Shown: positions 23,162-31,448, counted from the stretch's first letter. The stretch is DNA of 64,000 nt from Flintibacter muris (GCF_943192995.1 NZ_CALPCP010000009.1:1-64000), one strand, 5' to 3'. Made by a program: numbers and translations. The notes: a model not told the origin generated them from the letters alone.

Positions 23162-24840
23162 CAAAGAAAATCTTTCACGCCATCCTCCTTGCAGCGGCGG
23201 CGGTGCTGCTGGCCAGCCTTGTCATTGTCATGGGATGCCTGTACAGCTATTTTAAAACCGCCCAGGAGAAGCAGATGAAGGATGAACTGCGCCTTGCGGC
23301 CTATGCGGTGGAGGAGAGCGGGCGGGACTATCTGGAGCGGCTGTCCGCCCAGGATTTCCGCTATACCTGGAAGCCGGATTACCGCCTGACCTGGATCGCC
23401 CAGGACGGGACCGTGCTGTTTGACACCGTTGAGCCCGCCGGGCAGATGGAGAACCACGGAAACCGGGCGGAGGTCCAGGAGGCCTTTGCCAAGGGCGAGA
23501 GCAGCAGCATCCGCTATTCCAACACCCTGACAGAAGGGACGCTTTATTACGCCAGGGCGCTGAACAACGGCACTGTACTGCGGATTTCTATCCGTCAGAT
23601 CACGGTGCTGGCCCTGATGCTCAGTATGCTCCAGCCGATTGTGCTGGTGGCGGTCTTTGCCGCCATTCTTTCCGCCGTTCTGGCCCACGGGATGGCCGGT
23701 AAAATTGTCCACCCGCTGAACAATCTGGACCTGGACCGTCCGCTGGAGAACAACGCCTATGAGGAGCTGGCCCCCCTTCTGGGCCGCATCCACCAGCAGC
23801 GGCAGCAGATCTCGGCCCAGCTCCAGAGCCTGCGGGAAAAGACAGATGAATTTGACCAGATCACCAGCCATATGAATGAGGGGCTGGTTCTGCTGGACAA
23901 CGCCGGAAAAATTTTAAGCATCAACCCGGCGGCCCAGCAAATTTTTGGGGTGGACCCCTCCTGCGGCGGACGGGATTTTCTGCTGATTAACCGGGACCAC
24001 CACATGAGCGCCGCCCTCCTTGCGGCGGCGGAGCGCGGCCACGGCCAGGCCCGCGGGGGGCGAAACGGCAGGGAATACCAGTTTGACGTGAGCCGGATTG
24101 AGTCAGACGGCGCGGCCATGGGTACGGTGCTGCTGGCCTTTGACGTGACAGAACAGGTGTCGGCAGAGCGAAACCGCCGGGAATTTACGGCGAATGTATC
24201 CCACGAGCTGAAAACGCCTCTGCAATCCATTCTGGGCAGTGCGGAGCTGCTGAAAAACGGACTGGTCAAACCGGAGGATATTCCCCGCTTTTCCGGCCTG
24301 ATCCACACGGAGGTGGCCCGGCTGGTGGCACTGGTGGAGGACATCATCCATCTGTCCCAGTTTGACGAGGGGGTTGCGCCGGCCCGAGAGGCCGTTGACC
24401 TGTTCCGTCTGGCGGAGGCGGCGGCGGAGGCCCTGCGGGGCGGGGCGGAGAAAAAGCATGTCCAACTTCTGGTAACCGGCGAACGTGTCCAGGTAACCGG
24501 CGTCCGCAGCATTTTATATGAGATGATCTATAATCTGTGTGACAATGCAATCAAATACAACGTGGAAAAGGGGCGGGTGGAGATAGAGACGGCCAACAGC
24601 GGACAGGGCCCCGTGCTTGTTGTTCGGGATACCGGCATTGGGATTCCCCCCGAATATCAGTCCAGGGTGTTCGAGCGCTTTTTCCGGGTGGACAAAAGCC
24701 GCTCCAAGGCCTCCGGTGGTACCGGGCTGGGGCTGTCAATCGTAAAGCACGCCGCCCAGTACCATCACGCGGCAGTTGACCTGCGCAGCCAGGCGGGTGA
24801 GGGAACAACAATTACAGTTGCGTTTCCTCCGGCGGAGTGA
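23158..24840 (+). CDS. PhoR-like sensor histidine kinase
   Basis: 560 residues. Two membrane helices (about 8-32 and 158-182) flank an extracytoplasmic domain. A PAS domain (about 236-335) precedes the HisKA box FTANVSHELKTPLQS and the HATPase domain with DNAIKYN, DTGIGIPPEYQ and GGTGLGLSIVKHA. The order of sensor, PAS and HisKA/HATPase is that of PhoR/WalK-type kinases. It is coupled to the response regulator gene upstream by an ATGA overlap. Confidence 0.93.
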   Translation: MTKKIFHAILLAAAAVLLASLVIVMGCLYSYFKTAQEKQMKDELRLAAYAVEESGRDYLERLSAQDFRYTWKPDYRLTWIAQDGTVLFDTVEPAGQMENHGNRAEVQEAFAKGESSSIRYSNTLTEGTLYYARALNNGTVLRISIRQITVLALMLSMLQPIVLVAVFAAILSAVLAHGMAGKIVHPLNNLDLDRPLENNAYEELAPLLGRIHQQRQQISAQLQSLREKTDEFDQITSHMNEGLVLLDNAGKILSINPAAQQIFGVDPSCGGRDFLLINRDHHMSAALLAAAERGHGQARGGRNGREYQFDVSRIESDGAAMGTVLLAFDVTEQVSAERNRREFTANVSHELKTPLQSILGSAELLKNGLVKPEDIPRFSGLIHTEVARLVALVEDIIHLSQFDEGVAPAREAVDLFRLAEAAAEALRGGAEKKHVQLLVTGERVQVTGVRSILYEMIYNLCDNAIKYNVEKGRVEIETANSGQGPVLVVRDTGIGIPPEYQSRVFERFFRVDKSRSKASGGTGLGLSIVKHAAQYHHAAVDLRSQAGEGTTITVAFPPAE

Positions 24841-24843
24841 TCC

Positions 24844-24958
24844 AAAGGAGCCGCCGCAGGCGGCACAGCGAAGCCGTGACGGAGGGAGTTCGCACAGGAG
24901 GAAGTTGGAAATTGCTTTGTTTTACCCCCCCTCTGTCACCTCCTGCGGCGGCAGGGAA
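24844..24958. repeat. Dispersed repeat, family A
   Basis: Its ends GCCGCCGCAGGCGGC and CTCCTGCGGCGGC are complementary. The 23-bp core at 24868-24890 is identical to 9221-9243. Confidence 0.8.
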
Positions 24959-24963
24959 ATCAT

Positions 24964-25028
24964 GTAGGGCGCGACGACCCCGGCGCGCTGTTGCAGCAGC
25001 TGTCAACCAGCGGCAGGCCGTCCCGTTT
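24964..25028. repeat. Dispersed repeat, family B
   Basis: The 23-bp core 24966-24988 is identical to 4630-4652. The copy is shorter than the one at 4628 and follows the family A element almost directly. Confidence 0.75.
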
Positions 25029-25032
25029 TGTC

Positions 25033-25062
25033 TTGCCAAAGCTCTTTTACCTGTGGTACAAT
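25033..25062 (+). promoter_or_regulatory. Promoter of the GH32 gene
   Basis: TTGCCA (25033-25038) and TACAAT (25057-25062) are 18 bp apart, 81 bp before the start codon. Confidence 0.65.
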
Positions 25063-25070
25063 GAGAAAAC

Positions 25071-25116
25071 CGCTGCGATAAGCGCAAAGGGCAGGGGCAG
25101 CGCCCCTGCCTTTATT
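25071..25116 (+). terminator. Attenuator-like hairpin in the GH32 leader
   Basis: GGCAGGGGC (25090-25098) and GCCCCTGCC (25102-25110) form a 9-bp stem with a 3-nt loop, followed by TTTATT. An earlier CGCTGC (25071-25076) can instead pair with GCAGCG (25097-25102), which would break the terminator. Such an arrangement suits antitermination control of a sugar gene; no classical RAT site is recognised. Confidence 0.5.
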
Positions 25117-25143
25117 CTTATAAAACATACCGGAGGTATTCCA

Positions 25144-26619
25144 ATGACCAGTGAACTGCTGCAAAAGGCCCGGGACCTTGAGGCCCGGTACGGCCCCCGC
25201 ATTCCAGACAGCGAGCGCCCCGCCCTTCACGCCACCCCTGCCATTGGCTGGATGAACGATCCCAACGGCTTCTCCATGTACAGGGGGGAGTGCCACCTGT
25301 TTTATCAGTATCACCCCTACTCCAACGAGTGGGGCCCCATGCACTGGGGGCACCTGAAAACAAAGGATTTTATCCATTGGGAGCGCCTGCCCGCCGCCCT
25401 GGCCCCGGACCGGGACTATGACGCCGCCGGCTGCTTCTCCGGCGGGGCGGCGGAGCTGCCTGACGGGCGGCAGCTGCTGATGTACACCGGAGTCCGGCGC
25501 ATATATGACGCCGAGGGCTTTCTCCAGGAGATTCAGACCCAGTGTGCCGCCGTGGGTGACGGGGTGAACTATGAAAAGGCTCCAAATAACCCGGTGCTGG
25601 ATGATAAGGACCTGCCCGAGGGGGGCAGCGCCATTGACTTCCGGGACCCCAAGATCTGGTGGGAGGACGGCGTACTATACGCGGCCATTGGCAACCGCAC
25701 CGCCGACGGCAGCGGGGCCGTTTTACTCTACCGGGAGACCGGAAGCCTCAAATGGGAATTTGTCCGCACCTTGGACGCCAGCCGCTGCCAGTACGGAAAA
25801 ATGTGGGAGTGCCCCGACTTCTTCCCCCTGGACGGCAGGCAGGTGCTGATTACCAGCCCCCAGGATATGGACCCGGTAGGCCTGGAGTTCCACGCCGGAA
25901 ACGGCACCCTGTGCCTGATCGGGGACTATGACCCCCAGGGCGGGGGCTTTGTGCGGCAATATGCCCAGGCCATTGACTATGGACTGGATTTTTATGCCCC
26001 CCAGACCCTGCTTGCTCCGGACGGACGGCGGATCATGATCGCCTGGATGCAGAACTGGGACACCGTGGGGGCCAAGCCCGGCCATTGCCGCTGGTTCGGG
26101 CAGATGACCCTGCCCCGGGAGCTGGCCGTGAAGGATGGGCGGCTGTATCAAACCCCTGTACGGGAGCTGGAGAATTACCGGAGCGGCTGTGTGGTCCACC
26201 GGAATATCCCGGTCAGCGGCGAGATCAACCTGCCCGGGGTCCAGGGGCGGGTGCTGGATATGACGGTGGACGTCCGCCCCACAGGGGGTGAGCTCTACCG
26301 CTGGTTCCGTATCCGAGTGGCCAAGGACGGGGAGCATGAGACCATCATCCGCTACCGCCCCAGCGACGGCACCGTAAAAATCGACCGGACCCGCAGCGGC
26401 CTGCCCCGGGATATTGTCCACACCCGCAGCTTTTTGGCGCGGCCCCAGGGGGGCAAAATCAAATTCCGCATCATTCTGGATCGGTTCAGCGTGGAGGTCT
26501 TTGTCAACGACGGCGAACAGGCGGCCAGCGCGGTTATCTACACCCGGCAGGAGGCGGAGGCCATCACCTTTGAGGCCGGCGGCTCTGCTTTGATGGACGT
26601 GGAAAAGTACAGCCTATAG
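25144..26619 (+). CDS. GH32 beta-fructofuranosidase / sucrose-6-phosphate hydrolase
   Basis: 491 residues. The GH32 catalytic triad motifs are all present: WMNDPNG (36-42, nucleophile Asp39), FRDP (166-169) and ECPDFF (Glu222 acid/base). A five-bladed propeller (about 25-340) precedes the C-terminal beta-sandwich. No signal peptide, so it acts in the cytoplasm on sucrose, sucrose-6-phosphate or short fructans. Start chosen at the ATG with CGGAGG nine bases upstream. No sucrose PTS or ScrR regulator is adjacent, so the substrate is open. Confidence 0.93.
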   Translation: MTSELLQKARDLEARYGPRIPDSERPALHATPAIGWMNDPNGFSMYRGECHLFYQYHPYSNEWGPMHWGHLKTKDFIHWERLPAALAPDRDYDAAGCFSGGAAELPDGRQLLMYTGVRRIYDAEGFLQEIQTQCAAVGDGVNYEKAPNNPVLDDKDLPEGGSAIDFRDPKIWWEDGVLYAAIGNRTADGSGAVLLYRETGSLKWEFVRTLDASRCQYGKMWECPDFFPLDGRQVLITSPQDMDPVGLEFHAGNGTLCLIGDYDPQGGGFVRQYAQAIDYGLDFYAPQTLLAPDGRRIMIAWMQNWDTVGAKPGHCRWFGQMTLPRELAVKDGRLYQTPVRELENYRSGCVVHRNIPVSGEINLPGVQGRVLDMTVDVRPTGGELYRWFRIRVAKDGEHETIIRYRPSDGTVKIDRTRSGLPRDIVHTRSFLARPQGGKIKFRIILDRFSVEVFVNDGEQAASAVIYTRQEAEAITFEAGGSALMDVEKYSL

Positions 26620-26643
26620 CAATCATCAGCTTTGCTGACACAT

Positions 26644-26670
26644 GCAGGGGCGGCCGCAGGCCGCCCCTGC
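26644..26670. repeat. Dispersed repeat, family C (perfect hairpin)
   Basis: GCAGGGGCGGCC and GGCCGCCCCTGC form a perfect 12-bp inverted repeat with a 3-nt loop. It lies between the convergent GH32 and activator genes and may end both transcripts. Confidence 0.75.
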
Positions 26671-26705
26671 AACTATGGTGGCAGAAGTTTGAAGCTTGCT
26701 ATAAT

Positions 26706-28073
26706 TTAATTCCCCTTGTCCCGCAGTTCATACTGGCGCAGCTTTTTGTACAGGCCGGACAGGGAGATGCCCAGCTCCGCCGCCGCCCGCCTCTTTCCCT
26801 CCAGCGAGGGGCCGCAGCGCTCCAGGGCCTGTTTGATGGCCTGTTCCTCCAGCTTGGCCAGGGGCACGATATCCCCGGCGGGATGGACAGCCATATCTCC
26901 CCGCACTCCCAGAACATGTGCCACGTCATCCCCGCTGACCACGGTTCCCTCCCGGTACAAAAGCAGCCGCTCGGTGACATTTTCCAGCTCACGCACATTT
27001 CCCGGCCAGTTATAACCGGTGAGCAAGTTCAATGCCTCCCTGGAAATGGAGCAGGGGACCGCGCCCATGGTGTGCTTTTTTAAAAAGTGGTTCAGGAGCA
27101 GGGGGATATCCCCCTTCCTGTCACGAAGGGGCGGGACCTCCAGATGGATCACGTTCAGCCGGTAGTAGAGGTCCTGGCGGAATTGCTTCATTCGGATCTG
27201 CTCCTGAAGGTTCTGGTTGGTGGCGGCGATAATCCGGACGTCCAGAGCCATGGTCCGGGTGGAGCCCACTCGCTCCACCTCCTTCTCCTGGAGGGTCCGC
27301 AGCAGCTTGGCCTGGAGGGAGAAGTCCAGGTCGCCGATCTCATCCAAAAAGATGCTTCCGCCCTGGGCCAGCTCAAATTTTCCTTTTTTCTCCCTGGACG
27401 CGCCGGTAAAGGCCCCCTTTTCATAGCCGAACAGCTCGCTCTCCAGCAGGGAGGAGGGGATGGCCGGGCAGTTGACCCGGATAAAGGGCTTGTCCGAACG
27501 CAGACTGTGGCTGTGGATGGCGTGGGCGAACAGCTCCTTGCCGGTGCCGCTCTCCCCTGTGAGGAGGACGGAGGCGTCGGACTCCGCCGCCCGCTTGGCC
27601 TGCCTGATGCACTCCAAAAAGCGGGTGTCCTCTCCGATCAGGTCCTGAAAGCTGTAGGAGGGCCGCTCCAGCTGACGCAGCTTGTTTTTCAGCTGAGTCA
27701 TCTCGGTATCCCGCTCTTTCAGCCGCTGGGCCAGCTTCATGTAGCTGGTCTGGTCGTTAAAAATGGTGATGATTCCGATCATCTCCCCGTTTTCTTCCCG
27801 GATGGGGGAGGCGTTGGACACCATAACAACTCCCTCCCGGGAGCTGCTCACCACGCCATAGGCCGGAAGCCCGGATTTAAATACCTTGGCGGCGGCCCCG
27901 TGGGGCTGTACCTCCAGTACGTTGTGCCCCAGGCGGGCCTCCAGGGGCAGGCCGGTCATAGAGGTAAAGGCCTTGTTGCAAAAGATATAAGTGCCCCGGG
28001 CGTCCAGGATCTGAATTCCCTCGGTGGCGAATTCTTCTACCGCATATACAATCAGCTGTTCCAGTTTTTCCAT
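26706..28073 (-). CDS. Sigma-54-dependent activator with PAS sensor (PAS-AAA+-Fis)
   Basis: 455 residues. An N-terminal PAS domain (about 8-110) is followed by a short coiled coil (115-138) and the AAA+ domain. That domain has Walker A GESGTGKE (173-180), the sigma-54-contacting GAFTGA loop (220-225), Walker B GSIFLDEIGDL and the arginine-finger region. A Fis-type HTH closes the protein (KRRAAAELGISLSGLYKKL). It lacks a receiver domain, so it should respond to a ligand bound by PAS. It is divergent from the operon starting at 28623, whose sigma-54 promoter it very likely activates. Confidence 0.95.
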   Translation of the reverse strand: MEKLEQLIVYAVEEFATEGIQILDARGTYIFCNKAFTSMTGLPLEARLGHNVLEVQPHGAAAKVFKSGLPAYGVVSSSREGVVMVSNASPIREENGEMIGIITIFNDQTSYMKLAQRLKERDTEMTQLKNKLRQLERPSYSFQDLIGEDTRFLECIRQAKRAAESDASVLLTGESGTGKELFAHAIHSHSLRSDKPFIRVNCPAIPSSLLESELFGYEKGAFTGASREKKGKFELAQGGSIFLDEIGDLDFSLQAKLLRTLQEKEVERVGSTRTMALDVRIIAATNQNLQEQIRMKQFRQDLYYRLNVIHLEVPPLRDRKGDIPLLLNHFLKKHTMGAVPCSISREALNLLTGYNWPGNVRELENVTERLLLYREGTVVSGDDVAHVLGVRGDMAVHPAGDIVPLAKLEEQAIKQALERCGPSLEGKRRAAAELGISLSGLYKKLRQYELRDKGN

Positions 28074-28121
28074 AGGCTGCTCCCCCGTTGAGTGTGGAAT
28101 AATTCTAATTTCAAGAACGAT

Positions 28122-28138
28122 ATTCTAATAAATAGAAC
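28122..28138. promoter_or_regulatory. Palindrome near the activator gene, possible autoregulatory site
   Basis: ATTCTA-N5-TAGAAC, 49 bp upstream of the activator start codon. It matches the perfect palindrome at 28321-28337 in all but the last base. A single half-site ATTCTA lies at 28102-28107. Confidence 0.45.
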
Positions 28139-28155
28139 TCCTGGGAAATTTACAG

Positions 28156-28253
28156 TTGACATTCCCGTGGTTTTGTGTTACCATCATCTCAGCAAGGGCA
28201 AAGATGTCTTTGAACGGTTTCCGGTCAACATCTTTGTCCTTGTCTTATTTTTT
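28156..28253 (+). ncRNA. Candidate hairpin small RNA with its own promoter and terminator
   Basis: TTGACA (28156-28161) and TACCAT (28179-28184) are 17 bp apart, so RNA would start near 28191. CAAGGGCAAAGATGT (28193-28207) then pairs with ACATCTTTGTCCTTG (28228-28242) over 15 positions with one G-U, and the loop can extend the stem through TTGA/TCAA and CGG/CCG. TTTTTT ends at 28253. The product would be about 60 nt. It could instead be an upstream terminator or a protein-binding inverted repeat. Confidence 0.4.
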
Positions 28254-28320
28254 GGGGTTTTGGGGCGATGGTTTAGAAGAAAATCTTCTAAAAAGCCTGC
28301 CTCAGACACAAAAATGAGGC

Positions 28321-28337
28321 ATTCTAAAAAATAGAAT
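28321..28337. promoter_or_regulatory. Palindromic upstream activator site candidate
   Basis: Perfect 17-bp palindrome ATTCTA-N5-TAGAAT centred about 160 bp upstream of the -24 element, a usual distance for enhancer-binding proteins. A second perfect inverted repeat, TTTAGAAGA-AAA-TCTTCTAAA, lies at 28272-28292. Confidence 0.5.
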
Positions 28338-28488
28338 CTTTAACAAACTAAATCTCTGAATTACTGAAGGCACACAATCTTTCCCAAAACTTTATTTCAA
28401 TTCAAAACAGAGAGAAACGGGGCGAAAAATTAAAAAATCAGTCAAATCTCAACACCTCTCGCCAAAAGCTTGGCCTTTTCAACAAAAT

Positions 28489-28504
28489 TGGCACAATAAT
28501 TGCT
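28489..28504 (+). promoter_or_regulatory. Sigma-54 (-24/-12) promoter
   Basis: TGGCAC-N5-TTGCT (28489-28504) matches the sigma-54 consensus with correct spacing. Transcription would start near 28515, giving a leader of about 108 nt to the racemase-like gene. Confidence 0.85.
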
Positions 28505-28622
28505 TGATATATTTGTCATAAGCGTCCAAGGCCTGATACCGCACGTTTCCGCCTGTTATCTGATCTGGACAGACCTTTGGCAGGCCGGCTTGGTCGTGAT
28601 TCAAAGAGAGGAGGAAAACGGA

Positions 28623-29351
28623 ATGAGATTGATAGGGGGTCATACAAATTACGGCCAGGATATCGGCGTTTTAATGCTGGATACCAGATTCCCCCGCATC
28701 CCCGGCGATATCGGAAACGCCAAGAGCTACCCCGGCGTTCCGGTGCGCTACAAGGTGGTCAAAGACGCCTTTACAGACCGTATTATGGGACAGGACCATG
28801 ACCCCGCTCTGCTTCAACCCTTTATCCAGGCCGCCCGGGAGCTGGAGACCGAGGGCTGCAAGGCGATTACCACCAGCTGCGGCTTTTTGGCCAAATTCCA
28901 GCGGGAGCTGGCCAACAGCGTCAATGTTCCTGTATTTACTTCGGCCCTCATGCTGGTTCCTTTGGTGCGGCAGATGGTGAACCAGGACAAGGAGATTGCC
29001 ATTTTTACCGAGCGCCCATGGAACCTGACGGAGGACCACTTCAACCAGGCCGGATTTTCTACAAAGGATATTCCCGTTGTGGTCAGCGGCATGCCGGAGG
29101 GCTCTCCCTTCCCGGAGCTGTTTATCGGCAACAACCTGGAGGAGGAGCGGGAGGTTTTGCAGCAGTGCATGGAGGAGATGACCTCCCGCCACATGCGGGA
29201 GCACCCCAACACCGGGGCAATCGTCTTTGAGTGTACCAACTTCGGTCCCTTCAGCCGCCAGGTCCAGGATATTGCCAAGGTGCCTGTATTTGGCATCAAT
29301 CAGCTGCTGGAGTATATTGCCGCCTGTGTGGATGTGCAGGCCTATTACTAA
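28623..29351 (+). CDS. Aspartate/glutamate-racemase-family protein
   Basis: 242 residues. Two cysteines in family positions, Cys86 in TTSCGF and Cys204 in FECTNFGPF, are the expected general acid/base pair for PLP-independent racemases. The start ATG follows GAGAGGAGG. An in-frame region upstream to 28500 would overlap the sigma-54 promoter and is rejected. First gene of the sigma-54 operon, with dehydrogenase genes behind it. It may racemise an amino acid or hydantoin-like substrate before oxidation; the substrate is not shown by sequence. Confidence 0.88.
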   Translation: MRLIGGHTNYGQDIGVLMLDTRFPRIPGDIGNAKSYPGVPVRYKVVKDAFTDRIMGQDHDPALLQPFIQAARELETEGCKAITTSCGFLAKFQRELANSVNVPVFTSALMLVPLVRQMVNQDKEIAIFTERPWNLTEDHFNQAGFSTKDIPVVVSGMPEGSPFPELFIGNNLEEEREVLQQCMEEMTSRHMREHPNTGAIVFECTNFGPFSRQVQDIAKVPVFGINQLLEYIAACVDVQAYY

Positions 29352-29479
29352 GGCCGGCCGCCAAAGCGGCTTGGGGCGGCGGGTGATTGCATTATACCAC
29401 ACCCTTTGCCCCATGAACAGGCAAAAGTTTTTCAACGGAACATCAATCTGCGCAGCAGAGTAAGGAGTGTTTTCAAAAG

Positions 29480-29806
29480 ATGAGAGTAATCGACCATCCA
29501 ATTCTGGACGAGCTGGACACCTCCAAACAGGTGACCATCTACTGTGACGGAAAGCCCATCCCCGCGCTGGAGGGGGAGCCCATTGCGGCGGCCCTGATGA
29601 ACGCGGGCATCCGGTCCTTCCGCACCACACCCAAGCGGAAGGAAAAGCGGGGCATCTTCTGCGCCATTGGCCGGTGCACCGACTGCATGATGATTGTAGA
29701 CGGCGTGCCCAACACCCGCACCTGCGTCACCCCGGTGCGGGACGGCATGCATGTCAAAACCCAGGAGGGGCTGGGTTCCTTTGAGGGGAAGGAGGAGAAG
29801 GCGTGA
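29480..29806 (+). CDS. [2Fe-2S] protein, HcnA-like subunit of an FAD/Fe-S dehydrogenase
   Basis: 108 residues. The ferredoxin-like fold carries the cluster ligands C-X5-C-X2-C-X11-C in FCAIGRCTDCM and TRTC (about residues 61-82). This small subunit occurs in hydrogen cyanide synthase, octopine/nopaline oxidase and D-hydroxyproline dehydrogenase complexes. It overlaps the next gene by 4 bp (GTGA) and shares its transcript. It would pass electrons between the two flavoprotein subunits. Confidence 0.9.
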   Translation: MRVIDHPILDELDTSKQVTIYCDGKPIPALEGEPIAAALMNAGIRSFRTTPKRKEKRGIFCAIGRCTDCMMIVDGVPNTRTCVTPVRDGMHVKTQEGLGSFEGKEEKA

Positions 29807-30924
29807 AAATCAAGGAGACGGATGTAGCCATTGTGGGCGCGGGCTCGGCGGGACTGAGCGCCGCCTATCAGGCGGCCTCCGCGGGGGCCAAGGTGCTGGT
29901 GCTGGACGAGAACCGCCTGCCCGGCGGGCAGCTGTTCAAGCAGATTCATAAATTCTTCGGCTCACGGGCCCACCAGGCGGGCACGCGGGGCTACATGATC
30001 GGCCGGCAGCTGCTGGAGCGGGTGGAGCAAAGCGGCGCCGAGGTCTGGCTGGACACTCTGGTGTACGGTATGGAGAAAAACTGCCATCTGGGCGTGATCC
30101 GCAATGGGGAGCACTGGGTGGTCAAGGCCAAAAAGGTGATTGTGGCCACTGGGGCCAAGGAGAACTACCTGGCCTTTCCGGGCAGCACCCTGCCCGGGGT
30201 TATGGGGGCCGGGGCGGCCCAGACTATGATTAACGTCAACCGGGTGCTGCCCGGCCAGCGGATTCTCATGCTGGGCTCGGGCAACGTGGGGCTGATTGTG
30301 TCCTACCAGCTGATGCAGGCCGGGGCCGACGTGGTGGCTTTGGTGGACGCCGCCCCCAATATCGGCGGCTACGGGGTCCACGCCGGCAAGATCCGCCGGG
30401 CGGGCGTCCCCTTCTATATCAGCCACACCATCAAACAGGTTACCGGCAAAGACCAGGTGGAGCAGGTGGAAATTATCCAGGTGGACAGCAAGTTCCAGCC
30501 CATCCCGGGGACGGAGAAGACCTTTGATGTGGATACCGTCTGCCTGGCTGTGGGATTGAACCCTATGACCGAGCTGATCTGGATGACGGGCTGTGAGTTC
30601 TGCTTTATTCCCGCCTTCGGCGGACATGTACCCCTCCACGACGGAAACATGGAGACCTCTGTTCCCGGCCTGTATGTGGCCGGCGACGTCACCGGCGTGG
30701 AGGAGGCCTCCTCCGCCATGGAGGAGGGCAACCTGGCCGGCGTGGCCGCCGCCGAAGCCCTGGGCCTGCTGAGCCCGGAGGAGGCCGCCGCCAAGAAGGG
30801 CGAGATTCGGGGCCGCCTGGATATTCTCCGCTCCGGCCTGTTCGGTGAGAAGCGGCGGAGCGCCAAGCAGTCCCAGCTGCAAAACATGGCCGACTATCAG
30901 CAGAAGAAAGGTGGGAGTCTGTAA
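29803..30924 (+). CDS. NAD(P)/FAD-dependent oxidoreductase, HcnB-like subunit
   Basis: 373 residues with a GTG start behind GGAGGAG. Two Rossmann motifs are seen: VAIVGAGSAGLSAA (about 8-21) for FAD and ILMLGSGNVGLIVSYQ for the second nucleotide. GLYVAGDVTGVEE near the C-terminus is the pyridine-nucleotide-disulfide-oxidoreductase signature. HcnB proteins normally carry a C-terminal BFD-like [2Fe-2S] domain; here that domain is a separate gene two positions downstream. It overlaps the following Fe-S gene by one base. Confidence 0.92.
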   Translation: MKIKETDVAIVGAGSAGLSAAYQAASAGAKVLVLDENRLPGGQLFKQIHKFFGSRAHQAGTRGYMIGRQLLERVEQSGAEVWLDTLVYGMEKNCHLGVIRNGEHWVVKAKKVIVATGAKENYLAFPGSTLPGVMGAGAAQTMINVNRVLPGQRILMLGSGNVGLIVSYQLMQAGADVVALVDAAPNIGGYGVHAGKIRRAGVPFYISHTIKQVTGKDQVEQVEIIQVDSKFQPIPGTEKTFDVDTVCLAVGLNPMTELIWMTGCEFCFIPAFGGHVPLHDGNMETSVPGLYVAGDVTGVEEASSAMEEGNLAGVAAAEALGLLSPEEAAAKKGEIRGRLDILRSGLFGEKRRSAKQSQLQNMADYQQKKGGSL

Positions 30925-31448
30925 TGGACGGAGTGAGATATACCGGCGTGCCCTCCCCGGAGGAGCTGAAAAACTGTCCGGGCATTCCCAGCGAGGAGCG
31001 GATGAAGAAGGGCCGCGTGGCCTGTGTGGAGTGCGTGCAGGAGATCCCCTGCAACCCCTGTGAGGGCATCTGCCCCTTCCACGCCATCACAGTGGGGGAG
31101 CAGATTACCGCCCTGCCCCACCTCCATGAGGAGATCTGCACCGGCTGCGGCCTGTGCGTGGCCAACTGCCCCGGCCTGGCCATCACCATTGTGGACAAGT
31201 CCCTGTCGGAGACAGAGGGCAGTGTGGACTTCCCATTTGAGTATCTGCCCCTGCCCCAGAAGGGGGACGTGGTGGACGCGGTGAACCGGGAGGGCCAGGT
31301 GGTATGCAGCGGAACCGTGCTGTCGGTGAAAAAGCCCGCGTCTTACAGCGGGACAGCCGTGGTAAGCCTGAAGGTGCCGCTGGAGTATGTGGACCAGGTG
31401 CGCAGCATGAAGAGGCTGCCCAGAACCAGTCTGAAACAGGAGGGATGA
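30924..31448 (+). CDS. 4Fe-4S ferredoxin-type subunit
   Basis: 174 residues. One Cys cluster is CVECVQEIPCNPCEGICPF (about 34-52), and a classical 4Fe-4S motif is CTGCGLCVANCPG (about 72-84). Two clusters are possible. The C-terminal 80 residues form a small beta-rich domain (VVDAVNREGQVVCSGTVLSV). It probably wires the flavoprotein dehydrogenase to a ferredoxin or NAD pool in this anaerobe. It sits inside the tightly packed operon. Confidence 0.88.
   Translation: MDGVRYTGVPSPEELKNCPGIPSEERMKKGRVACVECVQEIPCNPCEGICPFHAITVGEQITALPHLHEEICTGCGLCVANCPGLAITIVDKSLSETEGSVDFPFEYLPLPQKGDVVDAVNREGQVVCSGTVLSVKKPASYSGTAVVSLKVPLEYVDQVRSMKRLPRTSLKQEG

Larger units (their letters stand above)
24841..25143. 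other. Repeat-filled intergenic region and GH32 leader
   Basis: It holds one family A element, one family B element, a promoter and an attenuator-like hairpin, each listed separately. No coding frame is credible. Confidence 0.7.
28074..28622. other. Control region between the PAS activator and its operon
   Basis: This 549-bp AT-rich gap contains palindromes that may be activator sites, a compact promoter-hairpin-T-tract unit and a sigma-54 promoter, all listed separately. Translated frames here are Lys/Phe-rich and not convincing. Confidence 0.75.

Noticed and set aside
24991-25143. 51-residue N-terminal extension of the GH32 enzyme
   Set aside because: It covers a family B repeat end, the promoter and the attenuator hairpin.
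28092-28334. 80-codon frame in the sigma-54 control region
   Set aside because: It runs through promoter, hairpin and palindromes, has AT-rich atypical codons and no Shine-Dalgarno.
28500-28622. 41-residue N-terminal extension of the racemase-like protein
   Set aside because: It would start inside the -12 element of the sigma-54 promoter. The ATG at 28623 follows a strong ribosome site.
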